A stretch of 64,000 nucleotides of DNA from Lepidodermella squamata (Eukaryota > Gastrotricha): NCBI GenBank assembly GCA_047495785.1, contig JBLDXI010000019.1, positions 2,356,001-2,420,000 on the forward strand, written 5' to 3'. Each line of letters starts with the position of its first letter. The stretch's first letter is position 1. Under the pieces are notes generated by a model. That model was not told the DNA's origin. It saw nothing but the letters and a program-made list of their open reading frames with translations, and did no database searches. A program made the translations under genes and the position numbers. This document shows positions 11,327 through 21,997 of this stretch, in pieces.

Positions 11327-14300
11327 TTCAGTAGTCGGGAAGTAGTAATATCAGCGAAAATATCAAATCGAGATAAATCGTATATCGTGATTTTGCGAGA
11401 AGTGGCGCACGCGTGTCGCGTGTGCGCCCTGGGCGCTATGGGTGCGCGCACTCCTATTGGCTGGCGCGTTCGAGTGCGCGCTGATTGGGTTTCTCATGTT
11501 ATTGTTATTATTATTATTAGCAGTAGCTGACAATGTTGCGCAACACAATGTTTTATGCGTGTGTGTATATTGGCTACACACATCTTCTCAACCGCTCGCC
11601 CTTTTCCGTTTCCTGGGCTTTCATCTTACAGGCTTCGAGGCCGGCTTTTTAAATCGCTGGCTAATTTGCACAGCGCGCGGTCGGCCGGTCGTACTTCTCA
11701 ACTTGCCAGGAAGCCCTTTGATTTAGCAAAACACCAGCCGCGCGCTTCGATTTTCGTTCAATAATTGGCCCATGACGAATCCTTGTGTGTATCGTAACAC
11801 AATAAAAGACACCCTTTCGCGGCGCGCCCGCGACGGGAAGCCGCTAGCGGGTGCGAACTTTGTAGTCACCCTAAATGTTTGTTTTACTAATAGCTCACTT
11901 AATTGCCTCTATAAAATGTGTAACAATTAATTGAAATTAAAATGCGCGGTGTCTTTGAGCAATATATATCGCAGGGTGACCAATAAAAATATAGCCGCGC
12001 TTGACCCGCGCGACATGTGACGTGACATGTGAGGGTGTAACGACGACCAAGAAGTGTTTGCTACGCACTTGAGCGGCGTTGCAAGTAAAAATAACACTTG
12101 CGAAGAGCGCTTCGAGCGCTTTTGTCTCGTGGTGTCGTTGGCCACTTTATGCGCCTTCAGGCTCTTCTATAATTGCTACAACTCAAAACTGGAAAACATA
12201 ACACGACCGCGAGCAAGAACTTGAGGTATTGGGAATTTTGTTTCATAAATTTTCAATTCAACTCAGCGATACGGGTGAAAAAACAAAATAACGTAATCGG
12301 AAAATTTTCCGTTTTGAACAGATAATAAGATCGATAAACTCGTGCGGAGTAAACAAACAAATAATCAATAATGCCGAGGCTAGTATTACAAGCCAGTTCG
12401 AGCGGCGGCTAGCGCATACGCGCTCTTTTGCTATCGATTTCCAATAAAGACGCTCACTCCTTAATGTGCGCTCGCATGCACATACATGCAAAAAGAGTTC
12501 GCGAGAAATGCCCATTTTTATCTACCCTGTTTTAAAAATAGCTATTCACAAACCGCAATAACACGCTGCCGTAGTTCAGAACAACGAATCGTCATTTAAA
12601 TTCTGCAATTTTTTCAGTCTTTTTGTTAATATTTTAAATCTACCGTCGTGAAGGGGCAGGAAAAGTCAAGTCGCCGTTTTTAGAGATTTAGTCACCTGAA
12701 TTTTAAGGGGTGGACGATTTTCACGTCATATTTTACGAAAATTTCGTTGCCTTTTGAATTTTCTGAGTTGTTCTCAACTTGCGACTTTTTAAAAGGAACG
12801 AGAAAACCTCGATTTTCTTCAATTAATTTTGCTAATAATTCGATAAAATTAAGGTGGAGCCCAACGCTAGTTAATATCGCAAGAGATTCTCGGTGTTAAG
12901 TAAGGAATAAGTTTGAATTACAATCGCAGAAATTAGGGAGGGTCAATTAATTTTTTATTCCAAGATGAGAAAAAATTCGAATTATCAGAACTAATAAAAT
13001 CTGTCATTAATTCTGAAAATTTCTAATTATTTGTCTTCTCAATCTTAAAGTAAAAAATTACCAGTAAAAAACCTCGTAAAAATAATTCACGAACGCCCGT
13101 AATTCAACGTGAGCTATAACTTCGAACTAACCTGTGCTAGGCGACCCGTTAGCTAACGATCAGGTCTCCCGTCGCTTCTGTTGTATTGACCAACTTCCTC
13201 ATTCTTCACGTTGTCTTCTTCTCCGTCTTGTTGCAATCGCGATTTTGGAACGGCTTATGCGATTATTCGATGCACTTGTCCGCTGCAGTAGTTGCTGCTA
13301 TCTCGTAGTTTCCATCACAAACGCGGAATGGCCCGACAGCTACGGCTCGGTAAATAATTCATAATCTGTTAACGAAAAACAAGAGTGCTTATACGAAAAT
13401 AACACGGTAAAGCGTAATGCTTACCAAGTTCCAAGATAATAAGCGACGGCAGACGGCTTACGGTTCAAGCCCTTCGAACCTCAAAAATCGACAGCCAAAA
13501 CCGAAAACTGTAATTAGGAGCGGCGGAAGGAAGCACCAAATATCATCCGCTTGCCTGAGCGACCGTCGTAGATTCAAGGCCATTTGAATAAAGCCATCTG
13601 AAATTAAAATCGCCGAAAATTCACCAAGATTCTAGCTGGAATAACACTGGTTTTATTAAATTCAAATTTCCAACAGGGGCAAAATTACCTTCAACTGACG
13701 TTGCGAGAACATCATCGTTTAATATCTAAGAGGAAATTACAGGAACATTTCAACAACTAGGACAAGTTTGAAATTAGTGATAAGTGATCAGAATAATCAA
13801 ATTCTTAAGCTTTCTAGTTAGCGAACGCTGTGTTATTTATGTCGACGACGAGCGTAATAAGTATTAATGAACGACGTGGCCTGCCAGTGCGCGCGCGTGC
13901 CTTATTTTTATTACCCCTAATGAAGCGGGCCGCCGACCTAAAAAGCCGTGCAGGCCGTGGCACATTTTGAATCTCACCAGACGTGGCAGTTGTCTAGGCT
14001 AGCCAAAGCCAGCTACATTCACAGCGAAATTATGCGAGAATTATGGAAAATTGTAAATGAAAATCTCCGAATGGAGCCTGCGAATGTCTTGGCGGCTGAC
14101 TAAAAAACATTTGATGCTGCTTATAAAACCTGACATTACGAGAAACACGAGGAAAAATTGTGAAAATTAAGGTGGATTTTTTCCTGCGAGTGCAGTTGCG
14201 TTGAGGTAGAAATCAATTTATTCGTCGAGACAAGCGAATCAGCCTTTTCTGTTAGATTTAGTTAGGCTCGTGGCTGACGAATAATCCACTCAGTTGAATC

Positions 14301-14843
14301 ACGAAGCAGGTATGGTATTAAAGAAGGCGAATTTCCGAAAAATTCAAAACCCATGCAATTGCAATTTCTCGACTATAGCGGCAAGTTGACCATAATTTAT
14401 CTCAGTGTTTTAGGATGAAATAATGTTGACTATTAGGTTAATAAAAAAATTTCCGGAAATGATTGATGGCGAAACAAGCACGTGCCGCTTTTTTTTAAAT
14501 TTTTTTCATGGCCACCACGCCGATCATGCGTGTCATCGAAGTCACGCCGATCACGCCATAAAAAGGCGAAAAATAAGCATTTATAATTCAAACCAGAAAT
14601 ATCACTCTATATGTGCTTTTAATATTCTACTAGCCTCAAAAGTTTTCAACAACGATGTCGCGTTTTTTCTTATATTCGCAGCAATTTATCTATATATTTT
14701 CGTTGTTAATTTTTTCTCTTTCATGTGCAATTTTGTGATTTTATTACATATCTGCAAAATCCATTTTCCAGTGGCGATTGCTAGTTATCCCTCAAACCTA
14801 ATTTATTTACCTAATTTTCTGCAATTTTTTTAGAATTGAAAAA
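11327..14843. other. Long intergenic region; no supported gene
   Basis: This is upstream of the bHLH gene and probably contains its promoter and enhancers. Short open frames exist at 11442-11764, 12258-12515, 13134-13364 and 14423-14833. Their translations are low-complexity or hydrophobic without domain signatures, and no splicing partners were found. Confidence 0.5.
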
Positions 14844-15416
14844 ATGAATACCGATGAGCGCCTGGAGCGACTAACAGCCGAGATGCGGGAGATGCGGGCC
14901 GGGTTCGAGAAAATGTCGGCCGGGTTCGAGAAAATGTCGGCCGGGTTCGAGAAAATGTCGGCGGCAATTGGAGGGCTGGCGGAGGAGAGGCGGGCCAGCG
15001 ATCGCTCGACCGCAAAATTAATCGTAAGATGACAAATTTCATACAAGAAAACTGATTTTTTTACACAAAGATCCGACTCCTCAGTTCGAATTTGATACAG
15101 ATAATAAAAGGCTCGGAGGTTCTTAATAGCTACTAAGTTTGTCAATCATCACCCTTGTGTTGTGTTGTGTTGTTTGTATTGTTTGTTGTCCATCGCTTGC
15201 TTTTTTGTTATGTAAATATTTTCTTAATATTTAAATGACTCTAACAACATGTTTTTGCTTTTACGGCAGAGTGCTAAGCAACGCTCGTCAGCGGAACCTG
15301 CGCTGGACCTGAAAGAGTTTGGCCCGGCTCGCCAAACCAGCCAACTCGATTTCAGCAGCAGCTACCCGAGTCGCAGCTATCGTAGCCACAGCCAGCAGCC
15401 GCCGACTAAAAAATAG
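14844..15416 (+). CDS. Small coiled-coil protein with tandem perfect heptads
   Basis: Not recognised as a known family. Two exons, 14844-15023 and 15270-15416, join in phase 0 (LI / SAKQ) to give 108 residues. The N-terminal half is highly charged and helical (ERLERLTAEMREMR), followed by three exact copies of the heptad AGFEKMS, then GGLAEERRASDRS. This predicts a short left-handed coiled coil. The C-terminal half is Ser/Gln/Arg-rich and probably disordered, ending QQPPTKK. A 3' splice site (TTTTTTTAG) just before the ATG may mark a 5' UTR intron. GC-rich codons contrast with the AT-rich surroundings and support coding status. It could be a small cytosolic adaptor or a fragment of a mobile-element coiled-coil protein. 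No transposase or reverse transcriptase lies nearby. Confidence 0.6.
14898..14960 (+). repeat. Three perfect 21-bp tandem repeats encoding a heptad
   Basis: Three identical 21-base units lie head to tail at 14898-14918, 14919-14939 and 14940-14960. Each encodes AGFEKMS, exactly one coiled-coil heptad, so copy-number change would lengthen the coil without disturbing its register. Confidence 0.97.
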
Positions 15417-16597
15417 TTATATAAAATCGCGTGCCACTATTTTTTCTTGATTTATCATTACCAATTGCTCTTTCGTCGTTCTGCTCTTATCTCGTTGCTC
15501 TCATATCGTTTTGCTCTTTATCACTGCTCATATAATTGCTCTTATTTCGCTTGCTCTTTTTGCACACAACCTTCTTGTTATGGGCGAAACTGTTTTTTCA
15601 TGTATTTAAAAATGAGGGCCATCGAAAAATGCGAAACATCCGGCCAAAAAATGTGAAACAAAGAGCAAAAGAGAAAAATAGCAACGAAAATGCAACCTAA
15701 ACAAAACTCCTCAACATTTTTAGTTTGGAATTCCTCCCACAAAATAACTTGAAAGGAATCTATAACTTGAAAGCACTATAAAACTCTATTAAACGAGAAA
15801 TGTATCGAAACCTCAAAAAATTGTTAAAATTCAGTAAAAAATCGTTGAAGGTCAAACTTGGGTTCAAAAGAAAGCTCACGACTAGCCGCGTTCAGATCCA
15901 TCGACGATTGTTTCAATGTCACTTTCATTCTTGTCGATTTCCAATTATGCATAAAAATAGCCCATTTCGACGAATTTTTTCCACCCTTTACAATAAACGG
16001 GTTTCAAAACTCCGCAGGGATCAAAAGAGCTCTAGTCGCCGGTCGCCGGCTTACGAGGTCACACGAGCTCCACACAAAATTAAATGCATCACCAGAAAAA
16101 ATATCACCCTAATTCAGTCATTTTGCACCTTAATTGGCGTGAGTTTTTTCTGGTGATCATAAAAATGAACGTAAATAATTGGCGAGCATTTTTTGCAATA
16201 GCTCATAAAAATATTCACAAGTGGATATTCATAGATAATACGCGTCGATGGAGGCGCAAATTTTTCCCATCAGCAATAGTAGCCCATTCAGTAATAATCG
16301 CCCATCCCTTATATAGTAGCCCAGGGTTGAGGGGTCAAGTCGGTTCGAAAAACATCAAGAATTAACGATTCGCCAAAAACTATTTTTTCAAAATTTCCAG
16401 GTTGAAATTTTAGTAGCTCGGGCTGTCATAAGATACAAATACGGTAGTAGGAATTAGTATTCCTCACAAGATGCGCCGTGACCACTTTCGGACTTCGGTC
16501 GTCACAAAGATGCAAGTGACGCATTCATTCACATCCTTGCAATCAGTAGGTCAGATCGCTAGACCCACACTTCTGCAATCCTTTGCTTAGTGCAATC
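15417..16597. other. Intergenic, including a pyrimidine-rich imperfect repeat
   Basis: The part from about 15461 to 15570 is an imperfect tandem array of units resembling TTGCTCTTATTTCG, strongly pyrimidine-biased on the plus strand. The rest, up to the Cys-loop receptor at 16598, has open frames (15800-16365) with no recognisable product. Confidence 0.5.
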
Positions 16598-17851
16598 ATG
16601 CCTGTTCGCAATTTCCGGTCTCGGCTAGCAAAACTCAAGCTTGGAGCAACCCAAGCTTCCTTCATTGCACGATATACCGACCTTGAAAAAATGATCATCA
16701 AGTCATTGACAGCTCCTTCCAGTCCAGCTAAGAGCACGCTCAAATTCATCATTTCAATGATTCTTGCGCCAATGATCACTTGCGACAAGCAGATGTTCTA
16801 TTTATCAAACGCCCGAAGTTTGGACCTCTTAGCGAGGTGCAATCATTTTTCTGTTGAGGCTACAAACCCAAACTGCAATATTAGCAATACGTTCGACTAT
16901 CTGGACCATTCCTGCTCGAGGACACCAATTAAAACTATATTAGGCATAAAGCGATATCGCGGAATCGACGATGTAACTGAAACGTTTAGCGTATACGCTG
17001 AATTCGTATCCGAGTGGAAAGTGGAATGCAATCAATTAGGCGAGTTACGTGGCACTAGTTTCTATCCGAATGCAAGCCTTTTCTGGCAACCAGAATTCGT
17101 CCACGAAAACTCTGTCGGCGATCCAAACATGGCTGATTTTCGATCGATCTTCAGCGCTCGGATTAACGAACAGCATGTGATATTTAGATGGGAGCTAAAT
17201 GGAATATTTACGTCATTTTGTGACATCGATTTAAGGAATTTCCCGTTTGACAGACAAAGGTGCACGATACTCCTAAGATTGGCAAACGAAGCTGAAGATG
17301 CGGTAACAAAAGAAACTTCGAGCCGATTATGGGGCAAGGAGAAGACAATCAATAACTGGCAATTGAAAGACTATCATTCCTCCACTGTGACGGTTATTGA
17401 CAATCCAAGCCCTATTTTTTATTTCTATTTCAAACGCATCCCAGATTTCTACATTTGGTTTCTCATGATACCTTGTGCTGTTTTGACTTTCCTCCAATTC
17501 CTTACAATCGCCATTCACGCTTCGAAGCCTTTAAGACCTTGTTTTGCGATAACCATTCTACTTGCTATGACAGTTTTGCGAATTGAGATAAGCAACAGGA
17601 CACCAGCAAAGCCTGAAAGGATGTTACTAACGGATTACACACGTTCCTGCGAACTTCTCACGCTGTTCATTACTATGTACGCCTTTTTCACCTGCCATCT
17701 CGCGAAGAAATTCCCTAAATGGTTCAACAAGAATACGATTGTTCTTGGTGGATGGAAGGTCTCGCGCAATAGGCTGTGTGACGCTATTGCTTGTTCGACA
17801 TCACTGGTAGCATTCACCTTAGTAAATGTTCTCCTCTTCCACGATATTTGA
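16598..17851 (+). CDS. Divergent Cys-loop (pentameric) ligand-gated ion channel subunit, intronless
   Basis: Postsynaptic-type receptor-channel subunit of the pentameric superfamily. The ligand-binding domain shows the loop A motif WQPEFV and the Cys-loop CDIDLRNFPFDRQRC with the canonical 13-residue spacing. Four helices follow: M1 near FYIWFLMIPCAVLTFLQF, M2 near FAITILLAMTVLRIEISN, M3 near LLTLFITMYAFFTC and M4 near the C-terminus. The M3-M4 linker is only about 25 residues, far shorter than in animal nicotinic or GABA-A subunits. No vicinal Cys pair is seen in loop C. The whole protein lies in one exon. The start is uncertain: 16598 is the first ATG, but the probable signal peptide (FIISMILAPMITC) starts some 50 residues later, so an ATG at 16691 or about 16757 is possible. 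It lies 136 bases upstream of the next receptor. Ligand and ion selectivity are unknown. Confidence 0.88.
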   Translation: MPVRNFRSRLAKLKLGATQASFIARYTDLEKMIIKSLTAPSSPAKSTLKFIISMILAPMITCDKQMFYLSNARSLDLLARCNHFSVEATNPNCNISNTFDYLDHSCSRTPIKTILGIKRYRGIDDVTETFSVYAEFVSEWKVECNQLGELRGTSFYPNASLFWQPEFVHENSVGDPNMADFRSIFSARINEQHVIFRWELNGIFTSFCDIDLRNFPFDRQRCTILLRLANEAEDAVTKETSSRLWGKEKTINNWQLKDYHSSTVTVIDNPSPIFYFYFKRIPDFYIWFLMIPCAVLTFLQFLTIAIHASKPLRPCFAITILLAMTVLRIEISNRTPAKPERMLLTDYTRSCELLTLFITMYAFFTCHLAKKFPKWFNKNTIVLGGWKVSRNRLCDAIACSTSLVAFTLVNVLLFHDI

Positions 17852-17904
17852 CCATACCAATATGAATGCTATGCGCAGGAATATATTGTTGTTATCGTAT
17901 TGCG

Positions 17905-17910
17905 AATAAA
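17905..17910 (+). terminator. Polyadenylation signal AATAAA of the first Cys-loop receptor
   Basis: A canonical AATAAA lies 54 bases after the stop codon at 17851 and just upstream of the next gene's start at 17988. Confidence 0.6.
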
Positions 17911-17987
17911 GGAAATTTGATGTCAAGGCAAACACGCCAGGCTTTGTTGAATTTCTTTCGAGATAAAGCCATGATTTGTTCTCGACA

Positions 17988-19112
17988 ATGCTCTCGAGTA
18001 TTATTATATTTAGCTTTTTATTTCAACCTTCGATCTCTTGTTTGACAAACTCTTCACTGCAGAGGGCTCGAAGCCTTCTGTCAAACTGTCCGAACCTTAG
18101 TCCTGAGAACTCGGGACCATCATGTGCCGATGATACTATGAAAGATTGTAAATTAGCTAAAGTCCAAATTACAGGCGCCGTCGGGCTGATTGAAGCCATC
18201 AACGATCGGCAACAAAGTTTCTCTGCTACATTGGATATTATGGTAGATTGGAACGGACATTGCAAGTGGCCTCGCGTTGCAGCGGAGCTAGATCCAAGGC
18301 AAAGCGCTTCGTTTCCGATTCCTAATACCATGTTTTGGCGGCCGAAATTTGTCCACGTCAATCCTTCCACCACTCACATGAGCGACAGCAATCCTTCAAA
18401 AACGAAAGTGGTGATTAAACCTTCCGGTATAATTTTCAGGTGGACCTTCAAGGCAAGACTTACCTCAACTTGCAATCTTGATGTGGCAATGTTCCCTTTT
18501 GATACTCAAGTTTGCTCTATAAGGCTAAAAATTGCCGCGCACCGAAGTTCGTATGCCCTTTACAATGTAGATCCTGCGATAGCATTTGGCGCGTATCAGA
18601 GAGAAGTTGGAAATTGGCGCATCGTCGGCAGATCTGTTTCGGTCAGTAATAAAACAACCTACGAATATGCTTTCACATTTCGAAGAAAGCCAGCGTTTTA
18701 CATTTGGAATATCATCCTACCATTTGTTGTTCTCACATTTCTGGCATTCATCGTCCTAATCTTGGAACCACGTCTCTCGGACCGGCCAGTTTTAGCTGTA
18801 ACCATTCTGCTAGCTCTGATTTTCATGGAAGCGGACTCTCTGAAATATTTGCCAATGAAACCTGGTTTTACAATCATGACTGCATTTATGAAGTGTTATG
18901 AATTTCTCACCTGTATTCTGACATTCTATTGCCTAGTCACATGCGGCCTTGCAAACTCTTATTCAGAATGGTTTGACGCTATTGTCCTCGAGAATTCCCT
19001 TTTCATACTTAAAAAAGGTCGTACCATGGACATTGCTGCCTTTACCATAATTTTATTGGCATATGGTGTCTGTATTGCGTTCTTCGTACTAATGGTCTTA
19101 TCCAATATGTAG
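17988..19112 (+). CDS. Divergent Cys-loop ligand-gated ion channel subunit, intronless (tandem paralogue)
   Basis: Pentameric receptor-channel subunit of 374 residues in one exon. The ATG at 17988 gives a clear signal peptide, MLSSIIIFSFLFQPSISC. Loop A has FWRPKFV. The Cys-loop is CNLDVAMFPFDTQVC, with 13 residues between cysteines. M1 is around FYIWNIILPFVVLTFLAFIV, M2 around LAVTILLALIFMEADSL preceded by SDRP, M3 around FLTCILTFYCLVTC, and M4 around FTIILLAYGVCIAFFVLMVL. Asp-Arg just before M2 resembles the Glu-Lys of cation-selective members, a hint only. The M3-M4 linker is very short, and no loop C Cys pair is present. It is a tandem paralogue of the upstream gene with substantial divergence. 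It ends 226 bases before the end of the convergent GABA-B-like gene. Confidence 0.92.
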   Translation: MLSSIIIFSFLFQPSISCLTNSSLQRARSLLSNCPNLSPENSGPSCADDTMKDCKLAKVQITGAVGLIEAINDRQQSFSATLDIMVDWNGHCKWPRVAAELDPRQSASFPIPNTMFWRPKFVHVNPSTTHMSDSNPSKTKVVIKPSGIIFRWTFKARLTSTCNLDVAMFPFDTQVCSIRLKIAAHRSSYALYNVDPAIAFGAYQREVGNWRIVGRSVSVSNKTTYEYAFTFRRKPAFYIWNIILPFVVLTFLAFIVLILEPRLSDRPVLAVTILLALIFMEADSLKYLPMKPGFTIMTAFMKCYEFLTCILTFYCLVTCGLANSYSEWFDAIVLENSLFILKKGRTMDIAAFTIILLAYGVCIAFFVLMVLSNM

Positions 19113-19338
19113 CTAGAAAAGAAAGTAAAGACCGTAATTACATCTTCCGGATGGTTCTTTTTTGAGAAATAAGACGTTTGGATTTTTTATAAAGCGAGAT
19201 CATACGACGGGCGAGATCGAAACGAACATTCATTTTATTAAAAATTTCTTTAAAATAATAAAGTGAAAAGAAATCAATCTACAGCATTAAAGTAACTGAT
19301 GATTTTCTTAATCATTTAGCTGCGTCATTTAGAGAGAT

Positions 19339-21997
19339 CTAAGTCGAAATTTCAACCACCTGAGTTACGTGAGCCATTGGGATAACCCTTGTTACCCTGC
19401 TACCAATTGGGCCGCTATTACGGTGACGGCCACGGAACACTGTGTTCATAGTCTGCAGACTTAATGTTTCTTTCATATCGCTCGACTTGACAAACTTTGT
19501 TCCAACAGCCATTGCAGCGGTCAACGGAGCGATTATCAGCAGGAAAGCTGAGATGGTTATGATCACATACTGCTCATCTTTATACTTTAATATCGCGACA
19601 AAGCAAGCGGCAAGAATGAGGAGAAGGAACTGAGGAATGGACGTGGTCAGCATAGAAAAATGGGCAACATTACTCAGCAATTTTGGCTTCCTTTTAACCA
19701 ACCCTCTTAGCTGGATAGCGTGATTGGCAATGTAAGCTAACATGATGAGTTGGCTGATTCCTGATATCCCCATCAAAATTTGCGACGGCAGATGTTGCGA
19801 TGAGAATAACGCTGACATCGCATTACATTTTTGGCGTTTGAATTGAAATGACAGACTAATGTCATTTGGCGACGATTCCTCACTGCTAACTTCTTCAGAG
19901 CTTGCCAGTGGATGCGATAGGAATAGGGCTACTAGCAGCGTTGTATGAAAAATTGCCCATTCCGCCGCTGTAAGGTAATTAGAATGAGCCCGGTGACCTA
20001 AGCCTTGTCTCAGCTTCGCGAATAGACTGCCAACGATGGCGGATACGCCAATGCAGATCATGAAAGCAATGGCATAGCAATTTGGTTCAAGGTTAGATTG
20101 CAGTTCCACAGGGATAGCGTACACTTGCCCGATCGCTATACCAAGTCCTGTCAAAAGAATTGTTAATAATTCAATGAGAACAACCTTCGTCATTTACCCA
20201 TTAATGTGGCGTAGTCAATTTTGTCAAAATATTGCTTCCCGCTGAGTGGGCTGATTCTTTTTCCATTAATACCAAGTATGACAAGTGCAGCGATCTCAAC
20301 ACTGGCTGCAGCTTTCAGACCAACGCTTGGGCCAAAGTCAAGCAGAGGCAACTTCAATCCGATAACTACGAGGCGGTCTTTTGGCGGCATGCCGTCATTG
20401 CTTTGCCAGTCGATATTTTGCTTCATCAGAATCACAGTTTCATTCATTAGCAAATGACCTATCAATTTCTTTTTAGTAGTTTTGCCGTCTTCAGAATAAT
20501 GCTGCTGGTAAAGAACAGGCACATAGGAGACGGAATAGTCTGAGATTTTTGCATTTGGATCGTATCTGAAAATACCGGATTGGCCGGCCAGAGTAGTGCG
20601 GAAGAAAGCGTCCTTCAAAATGTTGAGGATTTCAGCACCCTTCTGCTGGAAGAATGGTCGATTAGTTGATAAATCAGCAAGGGTCATATTTCTTTTCCTC
20701 AACATTTTTTCAGTCTCATTCAAAGCAAGACCTAGAAACATGTAGCGATCATAGTCGCCGGGTACAAAGACTTCTATTCCATGAAGCTGTCCGGGATTAT
20801 CGATTTTCGACTTGATTTCTGAGAATAATTGAATTTGTTTCAGGCCTGTTTCATCAGCATAATTAGGATCAAGATCTGACATCGTCATATCGCTCGAAAC
20901 TATCATATGATTTCGAACTTCGAAAAGCATCTTCGGAGTGCACCAAGATGCCAGGAACGAAGGAACCTCTGGAAAAAGAATATTCAATCAACTCAACAAT
21001 TGAGGTCTCTTAATCACATAAAATTCTTTGACATTCATTACCTGAAGTGTCGTCGAATGTGTAAAAGGCCATCGCAAGCAAAACGTAACCCTTCCCATAG
21101 AGTCCATATCGGTGCAGGTAACAAGCGAAAGTTGGCATCATCCAAGTGAAGATTTGAATAATTCTTGGACCGTTGGCTTTAAGCTCTTTGAAAACTTCGT
21201 CCATCTCATGTTCGCTGAGGTCCCATATGGTGCTAGAGACCGCACCGTAATACAACAACGAAATGCCGTTTTTCTCGAGATGGTCTACCATAATGTCACT
21301 GAGCTGAACGTTGAAGATGTCGTTATCTCCAATTATAGCGACCCGTTTCCAACCAACCGTTTGAATAAAGCGAGACCACGCCCTCAAGTAGATTTCCGCG
21401 CAGAATCCCATAGGAAAGAAATTGGGATACAACCGTCGCTCAATTATTCCTCGTGGTCCTTCCAGGTCGAAAGAGAAACCGAAGAGATTCTGGGGTCCAA
21501 GGGTCATCGCGACTATTCTCTGGGCGAACATTCCGCAGTCTGGCAAAATGACGATAGGGAGTCGATTGTCCACCTCATCGTTGTCTCGTAGTTTTTGAAC
21601 CTGAAGGATGCCATTCTCATTCGTGCACTGAAATACAATTCGAATCAAAGCTTTTACATGCCGATGGAAAACGTTATCTCACCTCATTGTCAACTAGCTC
21701 GAAGATGATTTCGTAATCTCGAAGCCAATATGGATAGGTCTTGCGGAGTCTATCCAGGGCGAGCTGGGCTGTTAGATAGGTTCCCGGACCGACTGCCCAC
21801 CACGAGCCTGAGTACAGGACTGATGTCACAATTTTGATGACGGTTCTAGCCCTTCCTTCAGTGGTGTTAAGTTGGCTTGAACCGATTTGAGGTGGCATTC
21901 GGGGGTCATTCCACGGGATTTTCGTTAGAGAAGCTGGAACTGCTAGGAATGCGAGTATAAAAAGGCACGCACGCGTTCTCATTTTTCTCTCAAGCAT
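19339..21997 (-). CDS. GABA-B-like class C GPCR, copy A
   Basis: Metabotropic receptor predicted to bind an amino-acid-like ligand in an extracellular Venus-flytrap domain and signal through seven helices. Four exons, 21997-21683, 21627-21042, 20968-20198 and 20147-19339, give 826 residues with consistent phases (0, 1, 1). A signal peptide (ACLFILAFLAVPASL) precedes the flytrap (residues about 50-430), which includes WKRVAIIGDND and a long, well-ordered bilobed pattern. The 7TM part starts near SVGLKAAASVEIAALVILG. KRISPLSGKQYFDKIDY and GSLFAKLRQ match the GABA-B TM1-TM3 region better than the metabotropic glutamate type. No Cys-rich linker domain is present, as in GABA-B. The C-tail is short, without a visible coiled coil, so obligate dimerisation as in mammals is not implied. 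It is head-to-head with a phospholipase B pseudogene. Confidence 0.9.

Noticed and set aside
15461-15570. CRISPR-like or minisatellite array
   Set aside because: Units are imperfect and overlapping without spacers. It is a pyrimidine-rich simple repeat in a eukaryotic spacer.
21112-21591. Plus-strand 159-residue open frame (and its copy at 29250-29729)
   Set aside because: Antisense shadow of GABA-B-like exon 2. It is preserved in both units only because the sense exon is identical.
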